Of a stretch of 64,000 bases of DNA, positions 50,301-61,190 are shown in pieces; within the stretch, counting starts at the first letter, position 1; each line of letters begins with the position of its first letter. The translations under genes were made by a program, and so were the position numbers. Source of the DNA: Melastoma dodecandrum (lineage: Eukaryota > Streptophyta > Magnoliopsida > Myrtales > Melastomataceae); the NCBI GenBank assembly GCA_029817715.1, contig JARUPY010000474.1:3472001-3536000 (forward strand). Direction: 5' to 3'. The notes under the pieces are model-generated. The model was not told where the DNA came from. It ran no database searches and saw nothing but the letters and a program-made list of their open reading frames with translations.

Positions 50301-51856
50301 TCTTCCAGAAATGGAATGGGTGTCCCCTTGTCTCTCCCCCTCGGGATTGATGACTCTGCAGCAGCAAACCAAACCCAACCTCCTTTCTTCCCCCCTTCCC
50401 TCCTGGGGTTGAAGATCAATCAATCAATCAATCAGTCCACTGTGTTGGATTGCAACAATACAACCAAAACCACATGTTTACGACCATTGGATTTGAATGT
50501 CTTAACCTCCACCAAACAAAATCCCATGTCCTATGGGAAACGTGTCCTTTCTGGGTTCCAATCTTTCCTGAATAAAGAAAGAAAAAGAAATGTCGGAGGA
50601 GGGTGGCATCTCATCTTTGTTTTCTTTTCTTTCCCTTTTGTTTTTATGGGGGTCTTGCATTCAATATAAAAGGAAAAGTTGGCAAAAAGAGGAGAAATAG
50701 CCCAAACAATTGTTTGGAGTTAAGAGAGGGGGAGGGGAGTGTTTGAAGTGATTTGATAAAGTGAAGGGAAAGGGGGGAAAGAAAGGGGATGGTAGTAGAT
50801 CTTTACTGACATGATGCACTTTATCTTTTAACCTATATAAATATATGTGTGTATTTGTATGTGTGTGGGAGATGATAGGGGTGGGTGTTTGTGATTTGCG
50901 GATGGGGGGAGTAGGGTTATAGGGGTATGGAATGGGGATTGATAGAGTAGCTTACACCCAGTTCAGAACAAAGCACTTTCATGGGTCAGACAACTTGAGG
51001 GATGCCTTTTGCTTAAAAGGGGCACCCCATCCCATCACCCTCATCATCCTTCTGATTCAAACTGAATAACTGAACTAGTCTGAAGAAAAAGCATTCAGAA
51101 ATCAAAGACTGACACGATGAAAAGACAGAAAACGATTGAGGGTGAAGACTGGTGGAGGAATAGGGGAAGGGACGGAGGTTTCAAGGCCATGAGAGGTGGT
51201 ACCTTTTTTATATACATGGCTTCAGAACTTTGGGCTGAAAGAAGAATGCTCTCTTTTACTTATGAGAGGGGGGGGGGAGGGGGCCCAACCAAATGGGAGA
51301 GGACGTCGGCAGATCACCCGGATTCTGGGTAAGATTTTTCACCCAGCCTCTCTCCGACACCCCACCAGAGATTCCCATCTCAATAATTTGGGGTTGGAAT
51401 AGGGCCATCGCAGAGGACAGACAACCACCATTTGGTATTGTTCCTATCCTTCATTCGCCCTTCCCTTGGGCTGGGCAGCACCAGTGTGAGCTGTTCATTT
51501 TCGCCTTGCAAGAAATGCAGCAACCTTCCACGTCAGATGTAATAATCACTACCCCCACCACCGTGGTAGAGATACATTCTTCTGAGTCCCAGGATCCGGG
51601 GGTGAAATAAACATTAGTCGCGATCGACATGATTATGTACAAAGCGCCAGATGACCTCCCCCCCAGCCGGGGCCGTTACCCAAAGTTTACCCTTTACACA
51701 TACATCTCTGCACCTCAATGTTCACCACATGATCATGAAGTGATCATGGTCTAGTCTTCAGCAAAAGCCCCGGGATTTGTACCTGCATCGTTCACTGGGA
51801 AAATCCATCAGCGTCCACGTGACTCAAAAAATCGACTCACGTGTCACCCGCGCTGC
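44323..51856. other. Gene-poor region, 7.5 kb, rich in homopolymers and microsatellites
   Basis: I find no gene I can support. Simple sequences: G19 44333-44351; (CA)n with CAGA near 44622-44652; (TC)n then (AC)n at 46914-46945; C16 47454-47469; C19 then A12 at 47648-47678; G15 48243-48257 and G10 48261-48270; G15 49180-49194; AATC repeat near 50418-50436. The stretch 48300-48840 is AT-rich. The short open frames (for example 46056-46603 and 51293-51610) show no recognisable motif. Confidence 0.5.
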
Positions 51857-54784
51857 CTAGAACTTTGTGTGCGAGTTTGCTGCCTTAGACTTCAAGGAAC
51901 TAAGCTCAGCTTGGGCTTCCAGCCACAACGTCCGATAGAGTTCCGTGTGCTGTGAGATTTTGGCCTCATTAAAACAAACAGCACTTTGTGTCTTCTCCGA
52001 TGACTGCATAGCAATGATGTACACATTAATGTTTAAAAGGATCAGTGCCGGTCGAAGGTCAGAATCTGCCACACCCGTTGCCATTGATACCTGATGGATT
52101 CTGATGGGAGCGCCGCTGCTAGAACCGGACGCTTCATGGGATCCCTTCCTTAATATTACAGAATCGGTTTTCTGCAACTAAGCCATGAAAAACCACAGTC
52201 AGCCATCAATTCCTAGACTAGTAATCTTTGTAATTAGGTCTTTTAAATTGCTCCCAGTAGGGATAGAGACAAGCTGAAGGTACTTTTAATCACCATAAAA
52301 CTAAATAAATCCATCAACATCAATAGGAAAATACCCTATGATTGTTTCACCATAGGCCAGCCAACATTACCTCTACATGCTTTATTGTTAATGACGACAT
52401 CAACCCAGGCCGCATCACCACCACAAGTTAATTTCAGAAGGACTAAGCGTCCTCAAGGATAATAATAGAAAATTATAAGCAAAGAGATCATACGGTAAAA
52501 GCATCAGCATATTTGTATGATTTGTCCGAAATGGCTGGTTCATGAATTGAATCTCTCCTTGCATGAACACCTCCCACACATATCAATAGATTGCTTATCA
52601 CAGTTTGAATCCTCTCGTGATTGAGCTTGCCAAAGGAGCGTTCTCCATGACACTTTGTCAACAGTAACTTGGAGAGATCGTGCATAGTATCGACCAGAAC
52701 CTCCTCATTGACATTGAGTGACGTATTAATAGCCGCTGATGCACTGAAATTGGTGTTACTGATGCCGGCGGGCTTGGTAAGCACAGGAACTGAGTTCTTT
52801 TGTTCGGACAGTGTCCCAGCGGCATTTGGATCAGAAAGGAGAGGGACGCTTATTGCTTTCTTGGCTGCAGGGCCAACCATATCACTATCTTGTCCAGTAA
52901 AACCTGTTAACATTTCTGTTTCACCGGTAAATCTGAAATAGTTCTCCTCTGTAAGCGGTTGGTCCAAACAAAAATCTAACTTCTCATCTCCCTTCTGAAG
53001 AAGTTTGTTCCCATGGTCGGACATATCATTATGAGCAGTATGCCAGAGCGGACCATATATTACAGGAGAACAGAAGTCTTCATCAAGGTCAAGTGTCTCA
53101 GGGAGAACTCCTGTTGGAGGAGCAGAAGTTGTTCTCGCAAATGAAAACAAATCTTCAGCCACGAACTTACTCTCCTCATAATTAGACCAACTTTTGGCAT
53201 TTTGGGGAAAGAATTGGGGTGCTAAGGGATTCAAGGTATTCTTCGCAACTAGTTTAGCATCAGGATGTTGAGAGTCCAAAGCCCCATATGCCCTCGAGTG
53301 AGACTGATTGAAACTCAGGCCCTTCCAGCAAGGTGAATCCACGTCAGAGTCATCCTTTTCTATTTCTTTATGGCCTAGCTTGATTCTTCCCAGATGGGGG
53401 GCAACATCTCCAACAGTTTCAATTCCTTCAGCCGCTTTTTCTGAATCCACAGACACAATAGAAGTTTCAATAAGTTGAGCATGGCACTTGACAGCAGGCG
53501 GTGAATCCATTACAGGAGAACTTGAGGTATCGACACCAGCAATACTTGAATCCATATTGGATCTCATTTGCAAAGAAGCATGGGTTTGAAGATGGTCAAT
53601 ATTTTGGACAGGAGAAACTAGATTCTTTCCGGGGGATGACACAAGCTGGTTTACCCAGCTCTGACACAAAACAGAGCTTTGACTATCGTGGTCGGCACTT
53701 AATGTGAGCGATGGTCCACCAAATGTATTAAATGGAACACCTTTCGGCATCACAAAGTACTCCCTATCTACATAAAAAGACAATAACTATCCAGAGGGGA
53801 ATCAACTAACCAGGGTATGAGATGGTTAAAAACCCAACAGAATCACAGTCATCTACATATGAAACTAACCATCAGTAACAAGATGGCCAGAAACCAGGAT
53901 GAGTCTTCCTTAGGCAGAAACTGAACTTGTGGGAATCAACAAGATATTACAGAAAGGAAAGAGTTTCTTTCAAGAATTTAAGAACTACTAGGCTGCCTAA
54001 TGACGCAAACAGAGACAATAACATATCTGCAAGAATGACTTATAATAAAACATATCTGCAATACTAAGAGATTAAATTGACTTCTCAGAACAAAAGCAGC
54101 ATATCTAGCCACCTAAAATCTTGCATTGAAGACTCCATAGTGGTATATAACCAAAGAACGAAAGGGAATCTCAACCCAAATGCTTCAGAACTTCTCTTCC
54201 ACTGAACAGAAAAGGTCATCGGTACATTACATACCTTTATTCATATCAGCGTGGAATACCAGTGAATTGATAGCATCCTTCCCCTTGAAAAGGAAACCAT
54301 CCTGACGACCAATACTGCTTTCATCTTTCTGCAAATCCCAACCACTGTCAACGTCGGGAGAATGAAATCCACGGTTAGAGCCTGACGAGATCATCTTTTG
54401 GTCACAGTCAAACAGATCAGACTCCTTTGCTGCTTTTTCTGGTCCATATTCATCGAGAATACGGGCCACCATGGAGGAGTAAGGCTGGGAACTGATCAGA
54501 GAAGAAGAACCAATCCCCTTCTCACAAGACAGACTACAAATTCCGCCGCCTTTAACATCCGCCTCCTCCTTCAAGTAATTATCCAAATCAAGGCTGGGAA
54601 CAGCAGGGAGGCCAGAAAAGCCAGAACAACTCATCCAATCTCCCTCTGGAAAACACCGCATATCCATTCGAACATGTTGCTGATGATCATGACCCTTCTT
54701 CAACGAGAAGGGCTTGGCCAGAGGAGACAAACGAGATGACGACGGCAACATCGGCTTTGATTGACCCTTACTAACCCCCTCCAT
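51857..54784 (-). CDS. Plant-specific protein of unknown function (dentin sialophosphoprotein-related type)
   Basis: Exons 54784-54235, 53767-52494 and 52177-51857 give 714 residues. Exons 1 and 2 join cleanly (MNK-DREYFVMPKG). The start of exon 3 is the AG giving LQKTDSVILRKG; an alternative acceptor six bases further on is possible. The protein is mostly low-complexity and Ser-rich. The C-terminal third has two better-conserved parts: TMHDLSKLLLTKCHGE (in exon 2), and LNINVYIIAMQSSEKTQ with YRTLWLEAQAELSSLK in exon 3. The latter resembles the end of a plant family annotated only as dentin sialophosphoprotein-related or uncharacterised; function unknown. A heptad-like C-terminus suggests a coiled coil. 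The 5' half of the gene is repeated at 57769-58927 by tandem duplication. Confidence 0.8.
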
Positions 54785-55428
54785 CACCGAAATCAGCCCG
54801 ACAACAGACAGAAGCGGTCAAGAACCCTCGACAAACACCAACCCTAGACACGCACGCCGATCAACTTCACGAAGACACGAGACGACGACATACGCTTACG
54901 GGGGGAAACCCAGGAGCGGATCGACCCTGCATTCCTCGAAAGACAACTACCCATCAATCAAAGCTTCGATCTTGAACACGGAATGCGGGACAAAGCACAA
55001 GGGAAATTCAGGACCTTTGCTTTTACCGAATACTTAAAAGCGACACATCCGTCGAAATATCTCTGCTGGGTTGCGTCGTCCGCCCTCCCCGTCGGCAAAG
55101 TTGGTGCCTTTTCGGGTCCCTCGTTCGAAGAATCCGCGTTGGTCGGCCGGATTTTATCCTGGAGAAGATTTTCCGTCAACCCCGCATTAATAAAAGCAGA
55201 CATCACACGCTCTGGTCTCCCATTGTCTTTTACGAGTCAAATTATCATTATCACAACGTTAATTTTTGGTCGGAAGCATTTCTGTTTCCATGGAATCTGC
55301 TCTGCAATAACTTCTTTGTTTGAGATTGCTTTGCATTTGTGTTTATTTTTCATGTAATCACTTCACCGTGGCTATTGGTGATAACAAAGGGTATACTCCT
55401 GACTATTTCATTCGTTTGAATGCGACCT
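54785..55428. other. Spacer between the WAT1 gene and the unknown-protein gene
   Basis: Holds the promoter and 5' UTR of the minus-strand unknown-protein gene. An 82-codon minus frame (55206-54958) exists in both duplicate copies, but its differences are amino-acid changing, so it is not evidently a conserved protein. Confidence 0.45.
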
Positions 55429-56931
55429 TCAAACCGAATCTACTTCACAAGGTTTCGGAGGCGCGGCTCGAGCGTCGACTTGGTTCTCTCCTTCGGCGTC
55501 TTTCCGAGACCCGGGTGACGTCCCCTGCTTTCGCTTCTCCCTGTCCTTCCCCCACAGGAGAGCGTAGAGCCCCACGATCACAACGATAGATCCGATCAGG
55601 CTGCACCAATTGTATTTTACGAAGACGAAAGGTGAGCGAGCGCTTGTACTTGAGCATTTGGATGGGAGGGAACAGGTGAAGGGAATACCTTCCGACGTAG
55701 AACTGGCCGTGGAGAAGTGGGATGTCGATCGCGGCTGCCATGATTTGTATGAAAGGGGAGAATGCCGACGTGAAGACAGAGTCTCTCCTCTTCACGCACC
55801 AGGACATGATAGCGTAGCATAGTCCGGAGTTCACCACGCCCTGGGAGTCAAAGCAACTGAGATGTGTTTCGCTTGATTACGTGTCTTTGGTTAGCAGAAA
55901 AGAGGCGCTTGCCGTGTAAATGACGGTGATGATCTCTATTCTTCCCTTCAAGACCCACATCGAGTGCTGGTCCCTGCCAGAAGATGAGATGCTGGCAATG
56001 ATGGCGCACTGGATCGCCCCGAAGAGGGACATGAAGGCGGTGCCGGAGTACTTGCACGGGTACATCTTCCCTATGTAGGACTGGAGGATGAACCAACCCG
56101 AATATGAGAGGGACCCCAACATCAGCACCAGGGAGCTGATCATCCACCCCAACTTCGTTGTCTTTGTCATGCTTTTGTGAAGAGATGCGGACAACGGTGG
56201 CATATGGTTGAACAACGGCTTTCCTTTGTAGAGCATCAGCGTCATGGCACCGGCTGTGCAAAGGATGGCTCCGGTCACCTTGGCTTTCCCAGTGCTTTGC
56301 TTGAGGTTAACTGTCTCTAGCCTGCACTAGAAAGTAGATTTGTAGGTACTGTTTTGATCATCGCGCCAGAATAAACTTGCCCGCTCTGGATTGTAACCTA
56401 CCCTAACGGCCAGGCCATCAGGAAGGTCATGACTGGAACCATGTTGAAGAAGGCACACGCGAACGTCGCCGAAGTACGCCCCATCCCGTAAAGAAAACAG
56501 TATTGCAGCAGCACGAACCTAAACAGAGGACCAACATCAACAGGCTCAGCATCGATAATCTCCTCCGGGTCTTCATTACCACGTGAATCTCATCGAAAGC
56601 AAGCACATACACGAGCGTTGCACTAAGGACGAGGCAGCCCAGGATGCGGAAGGTGAGCTTCGGCCGGATGCTCCTGGAAAATATATACACAGATGACATC
56701 GCATCGATCCCTTTATAAAGTCACAAGAATCGAACTGTTGTCAGCACGTCACCTTTCGGAGAAGTAGCCGACAGGGGCCAGGAAGATGGAGGAGACGACC
56801 ATCCGATACGTGATGAGGACCAAGCTGTCGAGACCCTCTTCTAGTGCCTTCTTCATCAGGACGTTACCTACAGCAAAGCCGAGATCCACCATCACCATTG
56901 CGAGGATCGGCGTCGCCCCGTCTCCCCACAT
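55429..56931 (-). CDS. WAT1-related (UMAMIT, EamA-type) transporter
   Basis: Six exons: 56931-56753, 56673-56611, 56518-56402, 56321-55913, 55840-55689, 55600-55429; 363 residues with consistent phases. Start MWGDGATPILAMVMVDLGFA is the usual WAT1 start; an in-frame upstream Met exists at 56988. Ten hydrophobic spans in two EamA repeats are seen, for example TSATFACAFFNMVPVMTFLM (span 4), GWMISSLVLMLGSLSYSGWF (span 6), VVNSGLCYAIMSWCVKRRDS (span 8) and LIGSIVVIVGLYALLWGK (span 10). WAT1/UMAMIT proteins export amino acids or auxin at the plasma membrane or tonoplast; the substrate here is unknown. Intron 4 begins GCAAGC, a GC-AG intron. The gene is intact, lies tail-to-head 644 bp upstream of the unknown-protein gene on the same strand, and has a damaged duplicate at 59585-59966. 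Confidence 0.92.
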
Positions 56932-57768
56932 TGTCTCGCGCAAATAGATTTCTTTAATAAAACTGCAAAAAAGCATTTCACTGATCATGTCGGATCATTT
57001 CCTTAAAAGGAAGCCAACCTTGGAGCAACCAAAATTTGGATACGTCTCTAATCAGCTGAATCACGTGATGACGAAAAGGTGTAAGCCATTGATGCACCTC
57101 GGCCCATCGACCCACTACTACCAGTGCGATTCCACTGCCACAAACACAACTTCGCGCAGCATAGAATCCCCAACAAATTTGAAAATCAGCAAAAAGCACT
57201 ATCAAAAGGGGCGGCATGATTGAAAATCAGCAAAAAAGCATTATCAAAAGGGGCGGCATGATTAGTCGGAGGTGCAAGTAGATTAGAATCGATTAAGTAT
57301 AGTCTCGATTTCAAAACCTATCGAAAACAATCATTCATGTCGAGCCAACCGGACTCGAAAAAGAAAAAGAGGATTGGCATGATAATTATTCCCAAGTGGA
57401 GGTTGGGAACTTTCGTTTTACAATATTCGCATAAGCAAACTCTGACTGTCTTAACAAAAGTAAAGGCCAACCCACTAGCCGTCGTTCCACTATGCGGAAA
57501 TCGTATAATATATGATCCAGGTTCCACGTTCGAGAATTTATACACGTAGATACGTACGTAACAAAGCCGAGGTCTTAAGTATTTCCACCGCAACAAAGAG
57601 TTATTATCCTAACACTCTATAACTAAAAATATTAATCGTTTTCTATTTACGAGTTCATAATTTAACCTATTGAAAGGTAAAGTGTAAAGAATTTTGTGAT
57701 GATGGAAAGAAGAATCGAATGTCTGGAAGGTGGGTAGAACCGAACAAATACGCCAACCAGCCATTTGG
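56932..57768. other. WAT1 upstream region up to the duplication junction
   Basis: Probable promoter region of the WAT1 gene. It holds a tandem 41/42-bp repeat (57181-57221 and 57222-57263). No gene seen. Confidence 0.5.
57181..57263. repeat. Tandem 41/42-bp repeat
   Basis: Two copies starting GAAAATCAGCAAAAA and ending GGGGCGGCATGATT; they differ by one inserted A and one substitution. Confidence 0.9.
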
Positions 57769-58927
57769 CTAGTTGTCCTCTCTTCCCCGAATCTGGTCGG
57801 ACACGATACGATGATTTTGTCGTGTCAAGATGTCGTGGTCGGCACATAATGTGAGCGATTGTCCACCAAATGTATTAAATGGAACACCTTTCGGCAACAC
57901 AAAGTACTCCCTATCTACATAAAAAGACAATAACTATCCAGAGGGGAATCAACTAACCAGGATATGAGATGGTTAAAAACCCAACAGAATCACAGTCATC
58001 TACATATGAAACTAACCATCAGTAACAAGATGGCCAGAAACCAGGATGAGTCTTAGGCAGAAACTGAGCTTGTGGGAATCAACAAGATATTACAGAAAGG
58101 AAAGAGTTTCTTTCAAGAATTTAAGAACTACTAGGCTGCCTAATGACGCAAACAGAGACAATAACATATCTGCAAGAATGACTTATAATAAAACATATCT
58201 GCAATACTAAGAGATTAAATTGACTTCTCAGAACAAAAGCAGCATATCTAGCCACCTAAAATCTTGCATTGAAGACTCCATAGTGGTTAATAACCAAAGA
58301 ACGAAAGGGAATCTCAACCCAAATGCTTCAGAACTTCTCTTCCACTGAACAGAAAAGGTCATCGGTACATTACATACCTTTATTCATATCAGCGTGAAAT
58401 GCCAGTGAATTGATAGCATCCTTCCCCTTGAAAAGGAAACCATCCTGACGACCAATACTGCTTTCATCTTTCTGCAAACCCCAACCACTGTCAACGTCGG
58501 GAGAATGAAATCCACGGTTAGAGCCTGACGAGATCATCTTTTGGTCACAGTCAAACAGATCAGACTCCTTTGCTGCTTTTTCTGGTCCATATTCATCGAG
58601 AATACGGGCCACCATGGAGGAGTAAGGCTGGGAACTGATCAGAGAAGAAGAACCAATCCCCTTCTCACAAGACAGACTACGAATTCCGCCGCCTTTAACA
58701 TCCGCCTCCTTCTTCAAGTAATTATCCAAATCAAGGCTGGGAACAGCAGGGAGGCCAGAAAAGCCAGAACAACTCATCCAATCTCCCCCTGGAAAACACC
58801 GCATATCCATTCGAACATGTTGCTGATGATCATGACCCTTCTTCAACGAGAAGGGCTTGGCCAGAGGAGACAAACGAGATGACGACGGCAACATCGGCTT
58901 TGATTGACCCTTACTAACCCCCTCCAT
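57769..58927 (-). pseudogene. Truncated chimeric duplicate of the unknown-protein gene
   Basis: Exon 1' (58927-58378, 550 bp) is an almost perfect copy of 54784-54235 and stays open, with only five amino-acid differences noticed. Exon 2' (57914-57769) begins as in the parent (DREYFVLPKGVPFNTFGG) and follows it for about 28 codons. At 57833 it crosses the duplication junction into WAT1 upstream sequence, adding about 20 foreign residues before a TAG at 57771-57769. The predicted product is 231 residues and lacks the whole conserved C-terminal part. It has its own copy of the promoter, so it may be transcribed; whether it does anything is unknown. I call it a pseudogene by truncation, with a new chimeric gene as the alternative. 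Confidence 0.78.
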
Positions 58928-59966
58928 CACCGAAATCAGCCCGACAATAGACAGAAGCGGTCAAGAACCCTCGACAAACACCAACCCTAGACACGCACGC
59001 CGATCAACTTCAAGAAGACACGAGACGACGACATACGCTTACGGGGGGAAACCCAGGCGCGGATCGACCCTGCATTCCTCGAAAGACAACTACCCATCAA
59101 TCAAAGCTTCGATCTTGAACACGGAATGCGGGACAAAGCCCAAGGGAAATTCAGGACCTTTGCTTTTACCGAATACTTAAAAGCGACACATCTGTCGAAA
59201 TATCTCTGCTGGGTTGCGTCGTCCGCCCTCCCCGTCGGCAAAGTTGGTGCCTTTTCGCGTCCCTCGTTCGAAGAATCCGCGTTGGTCGGCCGGATTTTAT
59301 CCGGGAGAAGATTTTCCGTCAACCCCGCATTAATAAAGGCAGACATCACACGCTCTGGTCTCCCATTGTCTTTTACGAGTCAAATTATCATTATCACAAC
59401 GTTAATTTTTGGTCGGAAGCATTTCTGTTTCCATGGAATCTGCTCTGCAATAACTTCTTTGTTTGAGATTGCTTTGCATTTGTGTTTATTTTTCATGTAA
59501 TCACTTCACCGTGGCTATTGGGGATAACAAAGGGTATACTCACTACACCCTAAACCCACTACTTCATTCGTTTGAATGCGACCTTCAAACCGAATCTACT
59601 TCACAAGGTTTCGGAGGCGCGGCTAGAGCGTCGACTTGGTTCTCTCCTCCGGCGTCTTTCCGAGACCCGGGTGACGTCCCCTGCTTTCGCTTCTCCCTGT
59701 CCTTCCCCCACAGGAGAGCGTAGAGCCCCACGATCACGACGATAGATCCGATCAGGCTGCACCAATTGTATTTTACGAAGACGAAAGGTGAGCAAGCGCT
59801 TGTACTTGAGCATTTGGATGGGAGGGAACCGGTGAAGGGAATACCTTCCGACGTAGAACTGGCCGTGAAGAAGCGGGATATCGATCGCGGCTGCCATGAT
59901 TTGTATGAAAGGGGAGAATGCCGACGTGAAGACAGAGTCTCTCCTCTTCACGAACCAGGACATGAT
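57833..59966. repeat. Second, interrupted copy of the tandem duplication
   Basis: Matches 53686-55810 at high identity with scattered substitutions and small indels (for example a short insertion near 59539-59560). The match stops at 59966, exactly where an LTR begins. Confidence 0.88.
59585..59966 (-). pseudogene. 3' fragment of a duplicated WAT1 gene, cut by a copia insertion
   Basis: Exon 5' (59966-59845) and exon 6' (59756-59585) match 55810-55689 and 55600-55429 of the intact WAT1 gene. Reading is kept (MSW.VKRRDSVFTSAFSPFI, then LIGSIVVIV) with a few substitutions. Upstream, the exon is broken by an LTR at 59967. The missing exons 1-4 should continue on the far side of the element, beyond the window. 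Confidence 0.85.
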
Positions 59967-60474
59967 TGTAAGCGAATTAATCGCTAACCCAAGATCTCCG
60001 CAGTCGATTTGGAACACCAAAAGGGAGAGAAAACAGAAGCGTACCTGTTTGCGCCATAACCCCCAATACAAAAGCGGAAGCTAAGATCCGTGAGTACGAT
60101 CTACAAGAACAATCAAGAAAGTGCCCTAGGTCTTCCCCTCCCTCCTGACGAGACGGCCGATGGAACTGTCTGATTAATTCATCAATGGGAGAGGGAACCT
60201 AGCGCTATTATATAAACATGACATGCCCTTCCATCGCGGGTTTATATCAACATTAGGCCTACACCGAGTTACCGTCCAGCCCACATCAATAATAACCTGA
60301 GATATTGCAAAAGCCCATAGATCACCCAAAACCAAAAGGGGCTATCATGCATTGTCCCGTAATTAACATACAGCCCGTTTTTTATAAAATAAACAAAATA
60401 ATTAATTATAGCCCAAAGAAATTTTTGAAATAAAAGAAATAAAATAAAATAAAATATTTATAAAAATTCCAACA
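59967..60474 (-). repeat. 3' LTR of the decayed copia element
   Basis: 508 bp from TGTAAGCGAATTAA to ..ATTCCAACA. A minus-strand TATA motif (TTTATATAA) lies at 60209-60217. Confidence 0.75.
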
Positions 60475-60490
60475 TTCTCCCACTGGGCTA
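60475..60490 (-). other. Polypurine tract of the decayed copia element
   Basis: The minus strand reads GCCCAGTGGGAGAA immediately before the LTR start TGTTGGAATT. Confidence 0.82.
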
Positions 60491-61190
60491 TGATTAATTT
60501 CAAAAGTTCAAAACCTTTAGTTTTAAAACGACTCTCGGGCTGTACACAGATATGGCCATATCATAGTGAATAATATACGGGACAACATCTCAAAACAACC
60601 TCGACCATTAAAGTCGTTAACACCGAACCATGGTCGTCGTCACATCATTTAACGATATTGGACAACCATGATCACGAGCATCCACAACTCCAACATCAAT
60701 GGGTCAATGTGGCGGTGTAGTCGAAAACAACATCTCTCAATGGTGATCATAACGATGCTATTTTCGGTCGGTCCTATAAATTTTCCTGTAACCTTTATAC
60801 TACATAGAAGTCAGGAAAATCCCTCTGTAACCTTTATATTTCACTGAAGTCAGAGAAAACCTTTGTAACCTGCATACTTCAGCGAAATCAGAGTACCCAT
60901 CCGTAACCTTAATGCTTCAGAGAAGCCGGATGAAATAAACTGGCACTAATGCCACCATATGTCTCAAAAATAAAACTCGCGAGAACCTCAATGGTATCAT
61001 CAGAGACATACTAATTTGACAAAACCGTCATGCTCAAGATAAACACCAGATCTTGAGACTTTCAAACATGTGCACATGTAACATTCAACAAAATGAATAA
61101 CAGATGATCATCATATAACATTAAAACCATCAAATGTCTCAAGATATACATCAACATCGATGTTCAAAACCATTAAAGTAAAGACTTCCA
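60491..61190. other. Non-coding 3' internal region of the decayed copia, with short tandem repeats
   Basis: Between pol and the polypurine tract. At about 60781-60945 a unit of 40-45 bp is repeated four times in diverged form; each copy carries TGTAACCTTTAT or similar, followed by a CAGNGAAGTCAG-like stretch. Confidence 0.65.

Larger units (their letters stand above)
53686..57832. repeat. First copy of a 4,147-bp direct tandem duplication
   Basis: Runs from inside exon 2 of the unknown-protein gene, through its exon 1 and the whole WAT1 gene, to 57832, where the second copy begins. Matching starts at TCGTGGTCGGCAC (53686 and 57833). Confidence 0.85.

Noticed and set aside
51293..51610. 105-codon plus-strand ORF that looks protein-like
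   Set aside because: No conserved domain recognised, and no neighbouring exon with matching phase; left as intergenic.
54983..55357. 124-codon plus-strand ORF, repeated at 59126-59500
   Set aside because: It is duplicated with the segment, lies over the upstream region of the minus-strand gene, and has no recognisable motif.
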